From an uncultured Pseudomonas sp. (GTDB lineage: Bacteria; Pseudomonadota; Gammaproteobacteria; Pseudomonadales; Pseudomonadaceae): DNA of 64,000 nt. The position numbers were made by a program, and so were the translations under genes. Positions 1 through 12,654 of this stretch are shown here, one piece after another (within the stretch, counting starts at the first letter, position 1; every line of letters begins with the position of its first letter). The notes beneath the pieces are model-generated. The model saw only the letters and a list, made by a program, of their open reading frames with translations. It did no database searches and had not been told where the DNA came from. The stretch lies in the NCBI RefSeq assembly GCF_943846705.1, contig NZ_OX044366.1, forward strand, positions 186,001 through 250,000, read 5' to 3'.

Positions 1-203
1 ATGTGTGCCTGAGCGTGCAACAAGATCGCGACCTGGCCGCTACCCTGCACAGCAGTCTGCCACTGCCCACCCCGGTGCTGCTCGACGATGAGCCGGAAGA
101 CGCGATCATCCGGCTTACCGACGAGCCGCTCGAAGAGTCTGAAGAAGACGCCCTGGCTCGCGCCATGGCCGAAGAACGTGCTGCCCAGGAGATCGACGCA
201 TGA
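1..203 (+). CDS. mksE: MksE, condensin accessory subunit (3' end only)
   Basis: Only the last 66 codons are in the window, read in frame 3 with no start visible. The tail is acidic (EPLEESEEDALARAMAEER). Its TGA stop overlaps the ATG of the next gene by 4 bases (ATGA), so the two are translationally coupled. I call it MksE from its position directly before mksB, as in the mksF-mksE-mksB order of Pseudomonas; the fragment itself has no diagnostic motif. MksE would be the winged-helix partner that binds the kleisin MksF. Confidence 0.6.
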   Translation, partial: VCLSVQQDRDLAATLHSSLPLPTPVLLDDEPEDAIIRLTDEPLEESEEDALARAMAEERAAQEIDA

Positions 204-3034
204 GCCAGGAACGCTACGGCATTCGCCGCTTCGCCCTATTGAATACCGCCGGCTACAGCCTCGGCCTGTTCCCGCTGGAAAACCCATTGTCGGTCTACGG
301 TGCGAACAACCTGGGCAAGTCCGCCTCGATCAACGCCCTGCAATTTCCGATTCTGGCGCGCATGTCCGACATGAGCTTCGGCAAATACAGCCTGGAGCAG
401 TCGCGCAAGTTCTACTTCGCCTCGGACACCAGCTACATCCTGGTCGAAGTCGCCCTGCCCCACGGCCCGCATGTGATTGGCGTGGCCGGGCGCGGGCCAG
501 GTGGCGGCTTCGGCCACCAGTTCTTCGCCTACCAAGGCACCCTGGACCTGGAGCATTACCAGAAAAACGGCACCTGCCTGCGTCAGCGTGAACTGTTCAA
601 TAACCTCGAGCGCGAAGGCATCAAAGCCTACGAGTTGAAACCGGAGGAGCTGCGCCGCTTACTGGTCGGTGGGCACACCTCGGTGCCGCTGGACCTGACC
701 CTGATTCCGCTGCGCTCCACCAGCGAACAGAGCCTGAAGACCTTCCGCGCGCTGTTTATCAACCTGCTGCACATGCGCGAGATCACCGCCGCCAAGCTCA
801 AGCAGCTGTTCCTCGATGCGTTTGAACATAGCCTGCGTTCGGGCAGCGTCGACTACATCGCCGCCACCGAAGAAGCCTTCCGCGACGTGCGACGCATGGA
901 GCAGGACTACCAAGCACTGGTCACCGCCGGGCCATTGATCGAAGCCCTGGCGGCCGGTGTGGCCCAACGTGAACTGCTGCGCGGTAAGCTGCACCGCATC
1001 TCCCCGCTGCTCGATTCGCTACTCGGTGCCTGGCAGGACTACGCCGGCGCGCGCCGTGAGGAACTGGTGATCCAGGCCGAGCATTACCAAGGCGAGCAGG
1101 ATGGCCTGCAACAGGAGCAGCGCGGCGGTACCGCCGAGCTGATGCGCATGGAACGGCAGATCAGTGAAATTCAGCGCTGGTTAGGTGAGTTGTCGGTACT
1201 AAAGAACCGCTTTGCCCTGATCAGCGATGCCAAGGTACTGGAAGAACAGCTCCTCGCCGCCAAGGATGCCCATGACGAGCTGGCCGGTGCCCTGGCGCAA
1301 TCGCGGCAGTTCTCCGCCGAAGACTTGGATGAGCGCCTGCGCGATCTGGAAAAGCGCCTGAAGTCGGTCAAGCAACAGCTCGAACACGCCGATAACAACA
1401 GCTACTCGCGCCTGCGTGAAGAGTTTTCCCAGGCCGATGTCGACCGCCTGATGCGCCTGTTCAACGGCCAGCTGTTCAGCCTGCCGCTAGGAGAGAAAGG
1501 CATTCAAGTCGCCGAAGGCGATGCCTGGGTGAAATCCCTGGAGGCGATTCTCGATGGCTTCAAGGGCGAGCATTTTGAAGTGCCGGGCCTGTCCATCGAC
1601 CTCTCGCACATCGAACCACCCGCATTACAAGCACTGGCCGACCGCGCCGCGCTGCGCGACCAAAAAGATCGCCTCGACCGCGAATACAAACAACTGAAGA
1701 CCCAGCAGGCCGTGGCCGCCGACCGCGCCGCCAGCAAGACGCAAGCTGAGCAGTTTTACCAGGCCGTTCTGGATGCGCAGAAGGCTCTGGAAGAATTCCG
1801 CAAGAGTCAGACGCTGGCCGTGGAAGAGCCGCAGAAACTTGAGCAACTGGCACAGCTGGAGGCCGCCCAGGACGAACTCAAACGCACCTCGGATGCCTTT
1901 ACCGAGCGGGTGCAGCAGCTCTCCGCCAAGCTGCAACTGGTCGGCCGTCAGCTCGCCGACCTGGAAGCCAAAGAGCGCACCCTGGAAGACGCCCTGCGTC
2001 GTCGCCAATTGCTGCCGGCCGACCTGCCCTTCGGCACACCGTTTACCGACCCAGTGGACGACAGCCTGGACAACCTGCTGCCGCTGCTCAACGACTACCA
2101 GGACGCCTGGCAAAGCTTGCAGCGCGTTGACGGGCAGATCGAAGCCCTCTACGCGCAAGTGCGCCTGAAGGGCGTAGCCAAGTTCGACAGCGAGGACGAC
2201 GTCGAGCGCCGCCTGCACCTGTTGGTCAACGCCTACGCCCACCGCCAAGACGAAGCCATTACCCTGGCCAAGGCCCGCCGCGCCGCTGTAACGGACATCG
2301 CGCGCACCCTGCGCAATATTCGCAGCGACTATGACAACCTGGAACACCAACTGGCGCTGTTCAACCGTGAGATCAACAAGCGTCAGGTGTCCAACCTGGC
2401 AAGCTTCCGCATTGTTCTCGCACCGAACAAGGATGCGCTTAAGCACATCGACCAGATCATCCACAGCGCCGGTCAGTACGAAGAAGGTGAAACCCTCTCG
2501 GTGTTTGACCTGCAGCAGAGCAGCGATCAGGACAGCAAAAACGAAGAGGCCAAGGAGTACCTGGCCCGCCTAGTAGCCGCCAACCATAACCAGCTGGGCC
2601 TGAAGGACCTGTTCGAGCTGGCCTTCGAAATTACCAAAGTGCATGGCCAGCCGGTGATCCACACCGACATCGACGGCGCGGCCTCCAACGGCACCACCAT
2701 GACCATCAAGGCGCTGACCAACATGTACCTGTTGCTGCACCTGATGGACCGCGACCAAGCCGGCAAGGTGCGTTTGCCGTACTACCTGGACGAGGCGGCG
2801 GACATTGATGAGAAGAACCAGCAGGCACTGATCGAAACCAGCCTGCAGCTGGGCTTCGTTCCTATCCTCGCCTCGGTAAAACCCCAGGTCTCAGCGCACG
2901 TGGCCATCGACCTGGAAGGTGGCAGTGGGCCGAACGGCATCTATATCGACGAAGCGGATTGGAAATACATTCAGCGCCGCACCGCCGTCGCAGACAAAAC
3001 CCAGGCCAAGGCACCGCACGCTGAACCGGCGTAA
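200..3034 (+). CDS. mksB: MksB, SMC-like ATPase of the MksBEF condensin
   Basis: This 944-residue protein has the SMC/MukB layout: an N-terminal ATP-binding half, a long charged coiled-coil centre and a C-terminal ATP-binding half. The Walker A loop is at about residues 34-42 (GANNLGKSA). A Walker B-like YYLDEAAD lies near residues 860-867. Between them are Leu/Glu/Lys/Arg-rich heptads typical of antiparallel coiled coils. MksB proteins of about 940 residues are shorter than MukB (about 1480). With MksE and MksF it would compact and help segregate the chromosome. A strong bidirectional terminator follows within 30 bases, so no gene such as a JetD/MksG nuclease is cotranscribed downstream. Confidence 0.88.
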   Translation: MSQERYGIRRFALLNTAGYSLGLFPLENPLSVYGANNLGKSASINALQFPILARMSDMSFGKYSLEQSRKFYFASDTSYILVEVALPHGPHVIGVAGRGPGGGFGHQFFAYQGTLDLEHYQKNGTCLRQRELFNNLEREGIKAYELKPEELRRLLVGGHTSVPLDLTLIPLRSTSEQSLKTFRALFINLLHMREITAAKLKQLFLDAFEHSLRSGSVDYIAATEEAFRDVRRMEQDYQALVTAGPLIEALAAGVAQRELLRGKLHRISPLLDSLLGAWQDYAGARREELVIQAEHYQGEQDGLQQEQRGGTAELMRMERQISEIQRWLGELSVLKNRFALISDAKVLEEQLLAAKDAHDELAGALAQSRQFSAEDLDERLRDLEKRLKSVKQQLEHADNNSYSRLREEFSQADVDRLMRLFNGQLFSLPLGEKGIQVAEGDAWVKSLEAILDGFKGEHFEVPGLSIDLSHIEPPALQALADRAALRDQKDRLDREYKQLKTQQAVAADRAASKTQAEQFYQAVLDAQKALEEFRKSQTLAVEEPQKLEQLAQLEAAQDELKRTSDAFTERVQQLSAKLQLVGRQLADLEAKERTLEDALRRRQLLPADLPFGTPFTDPVDDSLDNLLPLLNDYQDAWQSLQRVDGQIEALYAQVRLKGVAKFDSEDDVERRLHLLVNAYAHRQDEAITLAKARRAAVTDIARTLRNIRSDYDNLEHQLALFNREINKRQVSNLASFRIVLAPNKDALKHIDQIIHSAGQYEEGETLSVFDLQQSSDQDSKNEEAKEYLARLVAANHNQLGLKDLFELAFEITKVHGQPVIHTDIDGAASNGTTMTIKALTNMYLLLHLMDRDQAGKVRLPYYLDEAADIDEKNQQALIETSLQLGFVPILASVKPQVSAHVAIDLEGGSGPNGIYIDEADWKYIQRRTAVADKTQAKAPHAEPA

Positions 3035-3061
3035 CGCGTCTGACAACCGAGCTACAGACGC

Positions 3062-3097
3062 AAACAACAAGGGCCGCAATCGCGGCCCTTGTTGTTT
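3062..3097. terminator. Bidirectional intrinsic terminator between mksB and letB
   Basis: A perfect 16-bp inverted repeat (arms 3062-3077 and 3082-3097) encloses the loop AATC. It has a GGGCCGC core and A/T-rich flanks, giving U-rich tails in both directions. It separates the convergent genes mksB and letB. Confidence 0.85.
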
Positions 3098-3107
3098 AAC
3101 TTAACGG

Positions 3108-5420
3108 TTACTTCTCTAAGGCGATTTTCGGCGCCCAACCTAACCACTCTTCCTTGACCTCATCATGCAAGGCAAAGGTCCGCCCGGGCAGCGCCGGCCC
3201 ACCCATCTGCGGGTTATCCGGTGTGGCAAAGGCAATTCCACCCTCGATCAGCGCCTCCAGCGACTCGGTACGCACTTTCACACCGCTAAACAAGCCAGCA
3301 TCCACACCGATGCCACTGGCATTCCAGAAACGGCTGCCGCTGCGTACCAGCGGCGCATAACGCGGCTCAATCAGGATATAAATCAACACTCGGTCCGAGG
3401 TCTGCCCCAACTCAAAATGAGTAACCTTGCCCACTGGCACTTCACGGTAGCTGACCAACACGCCGGGCTTGATCGAGCCACGTCGCGCCGCACTCAGCAC
3501 CAAGCGCAGGCCCTGCTCGCGGGCATTCTGCGTAGGCGCCGATTCAGCGGCAATAAAGCTCAGCTGTTTGGCGCCTGATTTGACGGCCGGCCGTACTTCT
3601 ATGTATTGACCCGTAACCAAGGTTTCCAAGTTGGCCGCGCGGGTCAAACTGACCTCCGGCTTGACCACCCAGAACTGTGTTCCTGCACGGGCAATCTGCT
3701 GCGTTGCCTGGGTCACGCGGGCGTGCAGCATCACCGCCTGCAAATCCTCGGTCAGCTCAACGCGCTCGACCTTACCCACATCCAGCCCCTTATAACGAAT
3801 CGGCGTACCCGGATTAAGGCCATCACCACGCGCAACCCGGATGGTCAGCGCCACACCTTTCTCCAAAGCACTTTCCTGGCTGCTATACAGATTGAAGCGC
3901 TGCACCCGTCGCCCATTCTTGGCAGCCTTAGGGTCAGGCGTTTCAAACGCAATGCCACCCGCCAGTAGGGTTTGTAACGACTCACTCTTGATCTCGACAC
4001 CTGACAACCCACCCTTCAAGGTGATGCCACTGGCGTTCCAGAAGCGCGTACTGCTGTTAATCAAGTGCGCATACTCGGGTTCGACGTGCACACCAAACGC
4101 CACTTGTTGGTTGTCGCGTGACAGCTGGTAACTCTGCACCGAACCGACCTTCAGTTGCTTGAAGAGTACTGGGCTGCCTACATCCAGGGAGCCGCGAACG
4201 TCGCTAAACAGCACCAAGTGTATGCCGGGTGCCGCCAGATCAAGCGGCGGCGCTTTAGGCCGGGCAATAAACTCGCGCAGCTGGGGATTGCCCTTCTCAC
4301 CAGGGCGAATGGCGATGTAATTGCCTTTTACCAGCGCCTCCAACCCGGTGATACCGGCCAGGGAGATGGACGGTTTGACCATCCAGAAGTCCGTACCTTC
4401 GACTAGATAATCCTCGGTGCGCGGATCCAGCAACAGCTCAACACGGGCCCCGCTTAGATCTTCATCGACCTTGAAGGTCTTCAGTAGACCGACCTGAATG
4501 CCCTTGTACATCACCGGCGTGCGACCGGCCTCCAGCCCTTCGAATTCGTGTAGCTTGAGCGACACGCGAATACCTGCCTGGGCAGTTTCGAAGTCTTCAT
4601 ACAAGCGGAATGGCAGGGCTGGATCAGTAGGCGGACTGTCTTTGCGATGCTCGGGCGTGGCGAAGGCAATACCGCCAGCGACAATACTTGCCAGCGACTC
4701 AGTGCGTACCTTCACTCCAGAGAGCCCTGCATCAATGGATACGCCACTGGCATTCCAGAAACGCGTATGTTTGCGCACCAGAGAGGCAAACTCTGGCTGA
4801 ATGAACACTTTCACCTCGATCAAGTTTTGCTCGTCAATCAAGGCATAGCTTTTTACTCGACCAACCTGGATTTGCTTATAGAACACCGGGCTGTCTCGAT
4901 TCAACGAACCCAGGCGATCTGCCTTAAGGGTTAGATGCAAACCAGGCACGCTGTCGGCTAATGGCGGCGGCTCGATCAGAGCCGTGAAGCTCCGTGTAGG
5001 CTCACCATCGCCCGGGCTTGTGGTGATGTAATTGCCAGACACCAAGGTTTCCAGACCCGTGATACCCGCCAGCGAAACGCTTGGTTTAACCAACCAGAAG
5101 CGTGTATTGCTGCGCAGGTGCTCCTCGACCCGCTTATCCATTTCGAGGGTGGCACGCACACCACGGCGCTCGCCACTCTCATCCAACTCCAAGGCCGTAA
5201 CTTTACCGATTGGCATGCCTTTAAAGATCACCTCAGTCTTACCAGGTTGAATACCGTCACCACTGGCAAACATCACCTGGATCTCGATACCCGCTTCATT
5301 GTAGGCACGCCAACCTAACCAGCCGCCAATCAGCAGCGCGATTAACGGCAGCACCCAAATAGCCGACCAGTTTGAAGCAGGGCGCGCCTTAGCCAACGGC
5401 AAATCATTCATCATCGTCAT
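3108..5420 (-). CDS. LetB/PqiB-like MCE lipid-transport tunnel protein with six MCE domains
   Basis: This 770-residue protein has one N-terminal membrane anchor (about residues 17-40, ending GGWLGWRAY). Six repeated MCE (MlaD-type) domains follow. Each contains a variant of the G-x-P-V-x-Y-K-x-x-x-V-G motif, for example MPIGKV, IQVGRV, IQVGLL, LKVGSV, LDVGKV and VPVGKV. E. coli PqiB has three MCE domains and LetB (YebT) has seven, so this is closer to LetB. Such proteins stack as hexameric rings to form a tunnel across the periplasm for phospholipids. It is the last gene of a leftward operon with two LetA/PqiA-like genes, and its start overlaps the end of the preceding gene by 17 bases. Confidence 0.85.
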   Translation of the reverse strand: MTMMNDLPLAKARPASNWSAIWVLPLIALLIGGWLGWRAYNEAGIEIQVMFASGDGIQPGKTEVIFKGMPIGKVTALELDESGERRGVRATLEMDKRVEEHLRSNTRFWLVKPSVSLAGITGLETLVSGNYITTSPGDGEPTRSFTALIEPPPLADSVPGLHLTLKADRLGSLNRDSPVFYKQIQVGRVKSYALIDEQNLIEVKVFIQPEFASLVRKHTRFWNASGVSIDAGLSGVKVRTESLASIVAGGIAFATPEHRKDSPPTDPALPFRLYEDFETAQAGIRVSLKLHEFEGLEAGRTPVMYKGIQVGLLKTFKVDEDLSGARVELLLDPRTEDYLVEGTDFWMVKPSISLAGITGLEALVKGNYIAIRPGEKGNPQLREFIARPKAPPLDLAAPGIHLVLFSDVRGSLDVGSPVLFKQLKVGSVQSYQLSRDNQQVAFGVHVEPEYAHLINSSTRFWNASGITLKGGLSGVEIKSESLQTLLAGGIAFETPDPKAAKNGRRVQRFNLYSSQESALEKGVALTIRVARGDGLNPGTPIRYKGLDVGKVERVELTEDLQAVMLHARVTQATQQIARAGTQFWVVKPEVSLTRAANLETLVTGQYIEVRPAVKSGAKQLSFIAAESAPTQNAREQGLRLVLSAARRGSIKPGVLVSYREVPVGKVTHFELGQTSDRVLIYILIEPRYAPLVRSGSRFWNASGIGVDAGLFSGVKVRTESLEALIEGGIAFATPDNPQMGGPALPGRTFALHDEVKEEWLGWAPKIALEK

Positions 5421-6027
5421 CCGATTCCGTGTTGTCCCAGATCAAGCGTGGGTCAAAGGTTAAGGCGGCCAACATCGTCAGCACCACCACACTGGCAAAA
5501 GCCATAGCGCCATAGCCGGGCACAATACTCGCCAGACTGCCAAAGTTAACGACCGCCACCAAAATCGCGATGACGAAAATATCCAGCATCGACCAGCGCC
5601 CAATCCATTCAATAAAACGGTACATAAACACCCGCTGGCGCGCCGACATCGGCTGATGCCGCTGCACCGAATACAGCAGCAAGGCAATACCAACCAGCTT
5701 GAAGGTTGGCACCAGAATACTGGCGATAAACACTACGGCAGCAATAGGCAGCATGCCGTAATTCACTAGTTCGATAACCCCCGACATGATCGTGTCGGAC
5801 TGGCCCTTGCCGAGTGAGTTGACCGTCATGATCGGCAACAGATTAGCGGGGATATACAGCACGGCTGCTGTCAGTAGTAGCGCCCAAGTACGCGCTAGGC
5901 TATTGGGCCGACGCGCATGCAGTTTGGCACCACAGCGTGTACAGAACTGCTTGCCGTTCGCAGCCTGGATTGGGTTGAGCTGGTGGCAGTCATGGCAAAT
6001 CATCAGCCCTGCATCAATCGCCCGCAT
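5404..6027 (-). CDS. LetA/PqiA-like membrane protein, second of two half-length copies
   Basis: This is a 207-residue integral membrane protein of the PqiA family. It begins with a zinc-ribbon-like pair (CHDC and CTRC), followed by about four hydrophobic segments. The family signature IPANLLPIMTVNSLG and the later WSMLDIFVIAILVA are present. I place the start at 6027 because AGGAGAGG ends 6 bases before that ATG; the ATG at 6033 directly abuts it. E. coli LetA and PqiA are about 420-residue fusions of two such halves. Here each half is a separate gene. LetA-type proteins are thought to load lipids into the LetB tunnel. Confidence 0.82.
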   Translation of the reverse strand: MRAIDAGLMICHDCHQLNPIQAANGKQFCTRCGAKLHARRPNSLARTWALLLTAAVLYIPANLLPIMTVNSLGKGQSDTIMSGVIELVNYGMLPIAAVVFIASILVPTFKLVGIALLLYSVQRHQPMSARQRVFMYRFIEWIGRWSMLDIFVIAILVAVVNFGSLASIVPGYGAMAFASVVVLTMLAALTFDPRLIWDNTESDDDDE

Positions 6028-6673
6028 GCGCATCCTCTCCTGACAGGGCATCCCAGATCTGATGGGGTGACATGGTCACCTCCAGCCAAACCTGGACCAA
6101 CAACAATGCAATAAAGCACATTAAGCCCAGACCAATACTCAACTCGGCTAGATCAACCAATTTCACAATCGCCACAAGAATGCCCATCAAATAGACCTCG
6201 AGCATCCCCCACTCACGCATATGGTGATAAATCCGATAGAGCAATAGGCCATAACTGCGACCCATATCCAGCTGGATGCTCAGCAGCACCGCAAACTGAA
6301 TAAGCAGCTTGAGTAACGGCACTGCCATGCTGCACATGAACACCACTACAGCAACACTTTGCATACCGCTGTTATAGAGACCGAGCACGCCACTCCAGAC
6401 CGTGTCGTTAGTCGTTTGCCCGAGCAAATTGAGATGCATGATCGGCAAAAAATTAGCCGGTACATAAAGCAATAAAGCCGCTATCACCAACGCCATACTG
6501 CGTCGCATAACCTGCGGCCGATGGGTATATAACTCATAACCACAACGTGGGCATTCAACCCTTTCGCCATTTGACGTCGCGGGCTTGCGCAACAGCAAGT
6601 CGCATTCGTGGCAAGCAATCAGCTGCCTCAACTCAAGCTCGGAGAGTGATTCAGAGAGCGCCGGATCGGCCAT
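6014..6673 (-). CDS. LetA/PqiA-like membrane protein, first of two half-length copies
   Basis: This 219-residue protein is related to the next gene. It has a zinc-ribbon-like pair (CHECD and CPRCGYE, residues about 21-45), the PqiA signature VPANFLPIMHLNLLG and about four membrane segments, ending with GMLEVYLMGILVAIVKL. I choose the ATG at 6673 (MADPALSES); a longer reading would need a TTG at 6739. It is the first gene of the leftward let operon and overlaps the second by 14 bases. The two genes together correspond to one full-length LetA, so they may form a heterodimer. Confidence 0.82.
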   Translation of the reverse strand: MADPALSESLSELELRQLIACHECDLLLRKPATSNGERVECPRCGYELYTHRPQVMRRSMALVIAALLLYVPANFLPIMHLNLLGQTTNDTVWSGVLGLYNSGMQSVAVVVFMCSMAVPLLKLLIQFAVLLSIQLDMGRSYGLLLYRIYHHMREWGMLEVYLMGILVAIVKLVDLAELSIGLGLMCFIALLLVQVWLEVTMSPHQIWDALSGEDAHAGD

Positions 6674-6778
6674 GGAAATAACTCTGATTAGGGGTGGGGT
6701 AAAGGCATCATAGTCACACACTGAGTGCTGCCTATCCAAGGCTGCACGTTGCCGTAGATTTATCGCGCGAAAAAGTAA

Positions 6779-6810
6779 AACCCCCGACCGTTTTCACGAT
6801 CGGGGGTTTT
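6779..6810 (-). terminator. Intrinsic terminator of the rRNA operon
   Basis: The repeat CCCCCGACCG / CGATCGGGGG (one mismatch) has a TTTTCA loop and is flanked by A and T runs. It lies about 10 bases beyond the 5S gene, where leftward rRNA transcription should stop. Confidence 0.85.
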
Positions 6811-6819
6811 GGTATAGGT

Positions 6820-6935
6820 GCTTGACGATGACCTACTCTCACATGGGGAGACCCCACACTACCATCGGCGATGCATCGTTTCACTACTGAGTTCGGGATG
6901 GGATCAGGTGGTTCCAATGCTCTATGGTCGTCAAG
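6820..6935 (-). rRNA. rrf: 5S ribosomal RNA
   Basis: The complement matches the Pseudomonas 5S sequence as I know it: a 5' end near GCTTGACGACCATAGAGC, the conserved GAACCACCTGATCC and CCCGAACTCAG segments, and a 3' end pairing back to the 5' end. It is the distal gene of the leftward rRNA operon. Its ends are judged from the closing stem and may be off by 1-3 bases. Confidence 0.95.
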
Positions 6936-7073
6936 CGATTCAGCTGAGATGTCGTGCTGCTTGCGCGGCTCGCTACCTCGAATTGGGTATGTGATTTGGT
7001 TTGTAGTTGTGCAAATTTTCGGCTGTTGCAGTCTTCATAGAGACACACAAACATCAAATTGTTTGGGTGTTAT

Positions 7074-9966
<2,893 letters not shown>

Positions 9967-10105
9967 TAACCCCAAGCAATCTGGTTACTGTCTCTAACGT
10001 GAAGACGACATTCGCCGAAAATTTGCAATTGAGAACTACAAATTTTACCTTGACCAAATTAATTACCAGTGAAAGTAATCAATCAGTCACTTCTATCACA
10101 TACCC

Positions 10106-10122
10106 AAATTTTTAAAGAACGA
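10106..10122 (-). promoter_or_regulatory. boxA-like antitermination element before 23S
   Basis: On the transcribed strand the spacer contains GTTCTTTAAAAATTTGG between tRNA-Ala and 23S. It resembles the boxA spacer element at which NusB/NusE load for rRNA antitermination. The rest of the 9967-10207 spacer shows no gene. Confidence 0.5.
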
Positions 10123-10207
10123 TTTTCTTACTGGTCAAAGACCAGAAATCAACATTCATCTGCTTGTAGCAGGAACGTTCATTTCTGAACTCTTACGGTG
10201 CTGTATA

Positions 10208-10283
10208 TGGTGGAGCCAAGCGGGATCGAACCGCTGACCTCCTGCGTGCAAGGCAGGCGCTCTCCCAGCTGAGCTATGGCCCC
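10208..10283 (-). tRNA. tRNA-Ala (anticodon TGC)
   Basis: A 76-nt cloverleaf on the reverse strand starts GGGGCCATAGCTCAG and ends in an encoded CCA. The anticodon loop contains TTGCA (anticodon TGC) and the T loop is GGTTCGATCC. It lies in the 16S-23S spacer after tRNA-Ile, the usual arrangement in Pseudomonas. Confidence 0.97.
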
Positions 10284-10314
10284 ATATTCGTACAAGGCCA
10301 AACCCCACAACAAT

Positions 10315-10391
<77 letters not shown>

Positions 10392-10456
10392 AATCGTCTT
10401 TTTCAATGAATCAAGCAATTCGTGTGGGAACTTATGAAGAAGCTGAAGTCTTCGAT

Positions 10457-11993
<1,537 letters not shown>

Positions 11994-12142
11994 AATACTG
12001 CTTGGGTTTTGAGAAAACCCTAAACTTAGCTCAGCAATCGTTGGTTACATCTTTGATTTCTCGCGGAGTAACTTGTGATGCTGATAATCTTGCGACTAGC
12101 AGTCTTACCTCACAAGCACCCACACGAATTGCTTGATTCAGT

Positions 12143-12154
12143 TGTTAAAGAGCG
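12143..12154 (-). promoter_or_regulatory. boxA antitermination element in the rRNA leader
   Basis: The transcribed strand reads GCTCTTTAACAA about 150 bases before 16S. This matches the classic rRNA leader boxA, which recruits Nus factors so that polymerase does not terminate in the untranslated operon. Confidence 0.8.
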
Positions 12155-12188
12155 GGTGGTTAAGTCTTTCGTCTCAACCGAGGCGCGA

Positions 12189-12216
12189 ATTCTACAGCAA
12201 CCTCTTCTTTCGTCAA
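12189..12216 (-). promoter_or_regulatory. rRNA operon promoter (nearest 16S)
   Basis: Leftward sigma-70 type promoter: -35 TTGACG at 12211-12216, a 16-bp spacer and -10 TAGAAT at 12189-12194. A GC-containing discriminator (TCGCGCC) follows, as expected for stringently controlled rRNA promoters. Confidence 0.75.
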
Positions 12217-12294
12217 GTGATTTCGAAAATTTCTTTTCAAACTCAACCACTTGCGCTTTCGATCCACTTCTAGCTTCTCGTCAGCGGGAGACGA

Positions 12295-12322
12295 ATTCTA
12301 CAGCGTTTCAAACCGCTGTCAA
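12295..12322 (-). promoter_or_regulatory. rRNA operon promoter (second)
   Basis: This is the best consensus match of the set: -35 TTGACA at 12317-12322, a 16-bp spacer and -10 TAGAAT at 12295-12300, read leftward toward 16S. The same TAGAATTCG run occurs in the promoter 106 bp downstream. Confidence 0.8.
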
Positions 12323-12398
12323 CCACCTCTTTTACCGCTTCCGATCTACTCGACCGAACAACCAACAGAGCAAAACCACCACCCTGTCAGCCCGACGC

Positions 12399-12426
12399 AT
12401 TCTACGCAGCTTTCGCTGCTTTACAA
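12399..12426 (-). promoter_or_regulatory. rRNA operon promoter (third)
   Basis: Leftward -35 TTGTAA at 12421-12426, a 16-bp spacer and -10 TAGAAT at 12399-12404, then the discriminator GCGTCGG. The -10 is identical to those of the two downstream promoters. Confidence 0.65.
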
Positions 12427-12495
12427 CCCCCCTTTTAAATCTAACCCCTTGTTTTGCAAGAAGTTTAAGGGGCGCATGCACCTGAACAGCTGCGC

Positions 12496-12523
12496 AGTAT
12501 AGAGATTACCTATAGAAGATCAA
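12496..12523 (-). promoter_or_regulatory. rRNA operon promoter (fourth, most distal)
   Basis: Leftward -35 TTGATC at 12518-12523, a 16-bp spacer and -10 TATACT at 12496-12501, followed by GCGCAGC. It is less like the others in sequence but has the same geometry and a GC-rich discriminator. No gene lies between 11994 and 12654. Confidence 0.55.
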
Positions 12524-12599
12524 TCCTTTATTAAGTTTTCACCTTCACACTCCAATTTACGAACTAGCCACCCAGTAACGTGCGCAGCCCGCAGATACG

Positions 12600-12635
12600 A
12601 CAAAGCCGCTGAAGCTGACGCTTCAACGGCTTTGT
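12600..12635 (-). terminator. Hairpin downstream of pssA
   Basis: An imperfect inverted repeat (ACAAAGCCG-C-TGAAGC against GCTTCA-A-CGGCTTTGT) lies about 20 bases past the pssA stop. It has only a short T run on the leftward side, so it may be a weak terminator. It separates pssA from the rRNA promoters. Confidence 0.55.
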
Positions 12636-12654
12636 CGACCTGCTTGCTCCGCTA

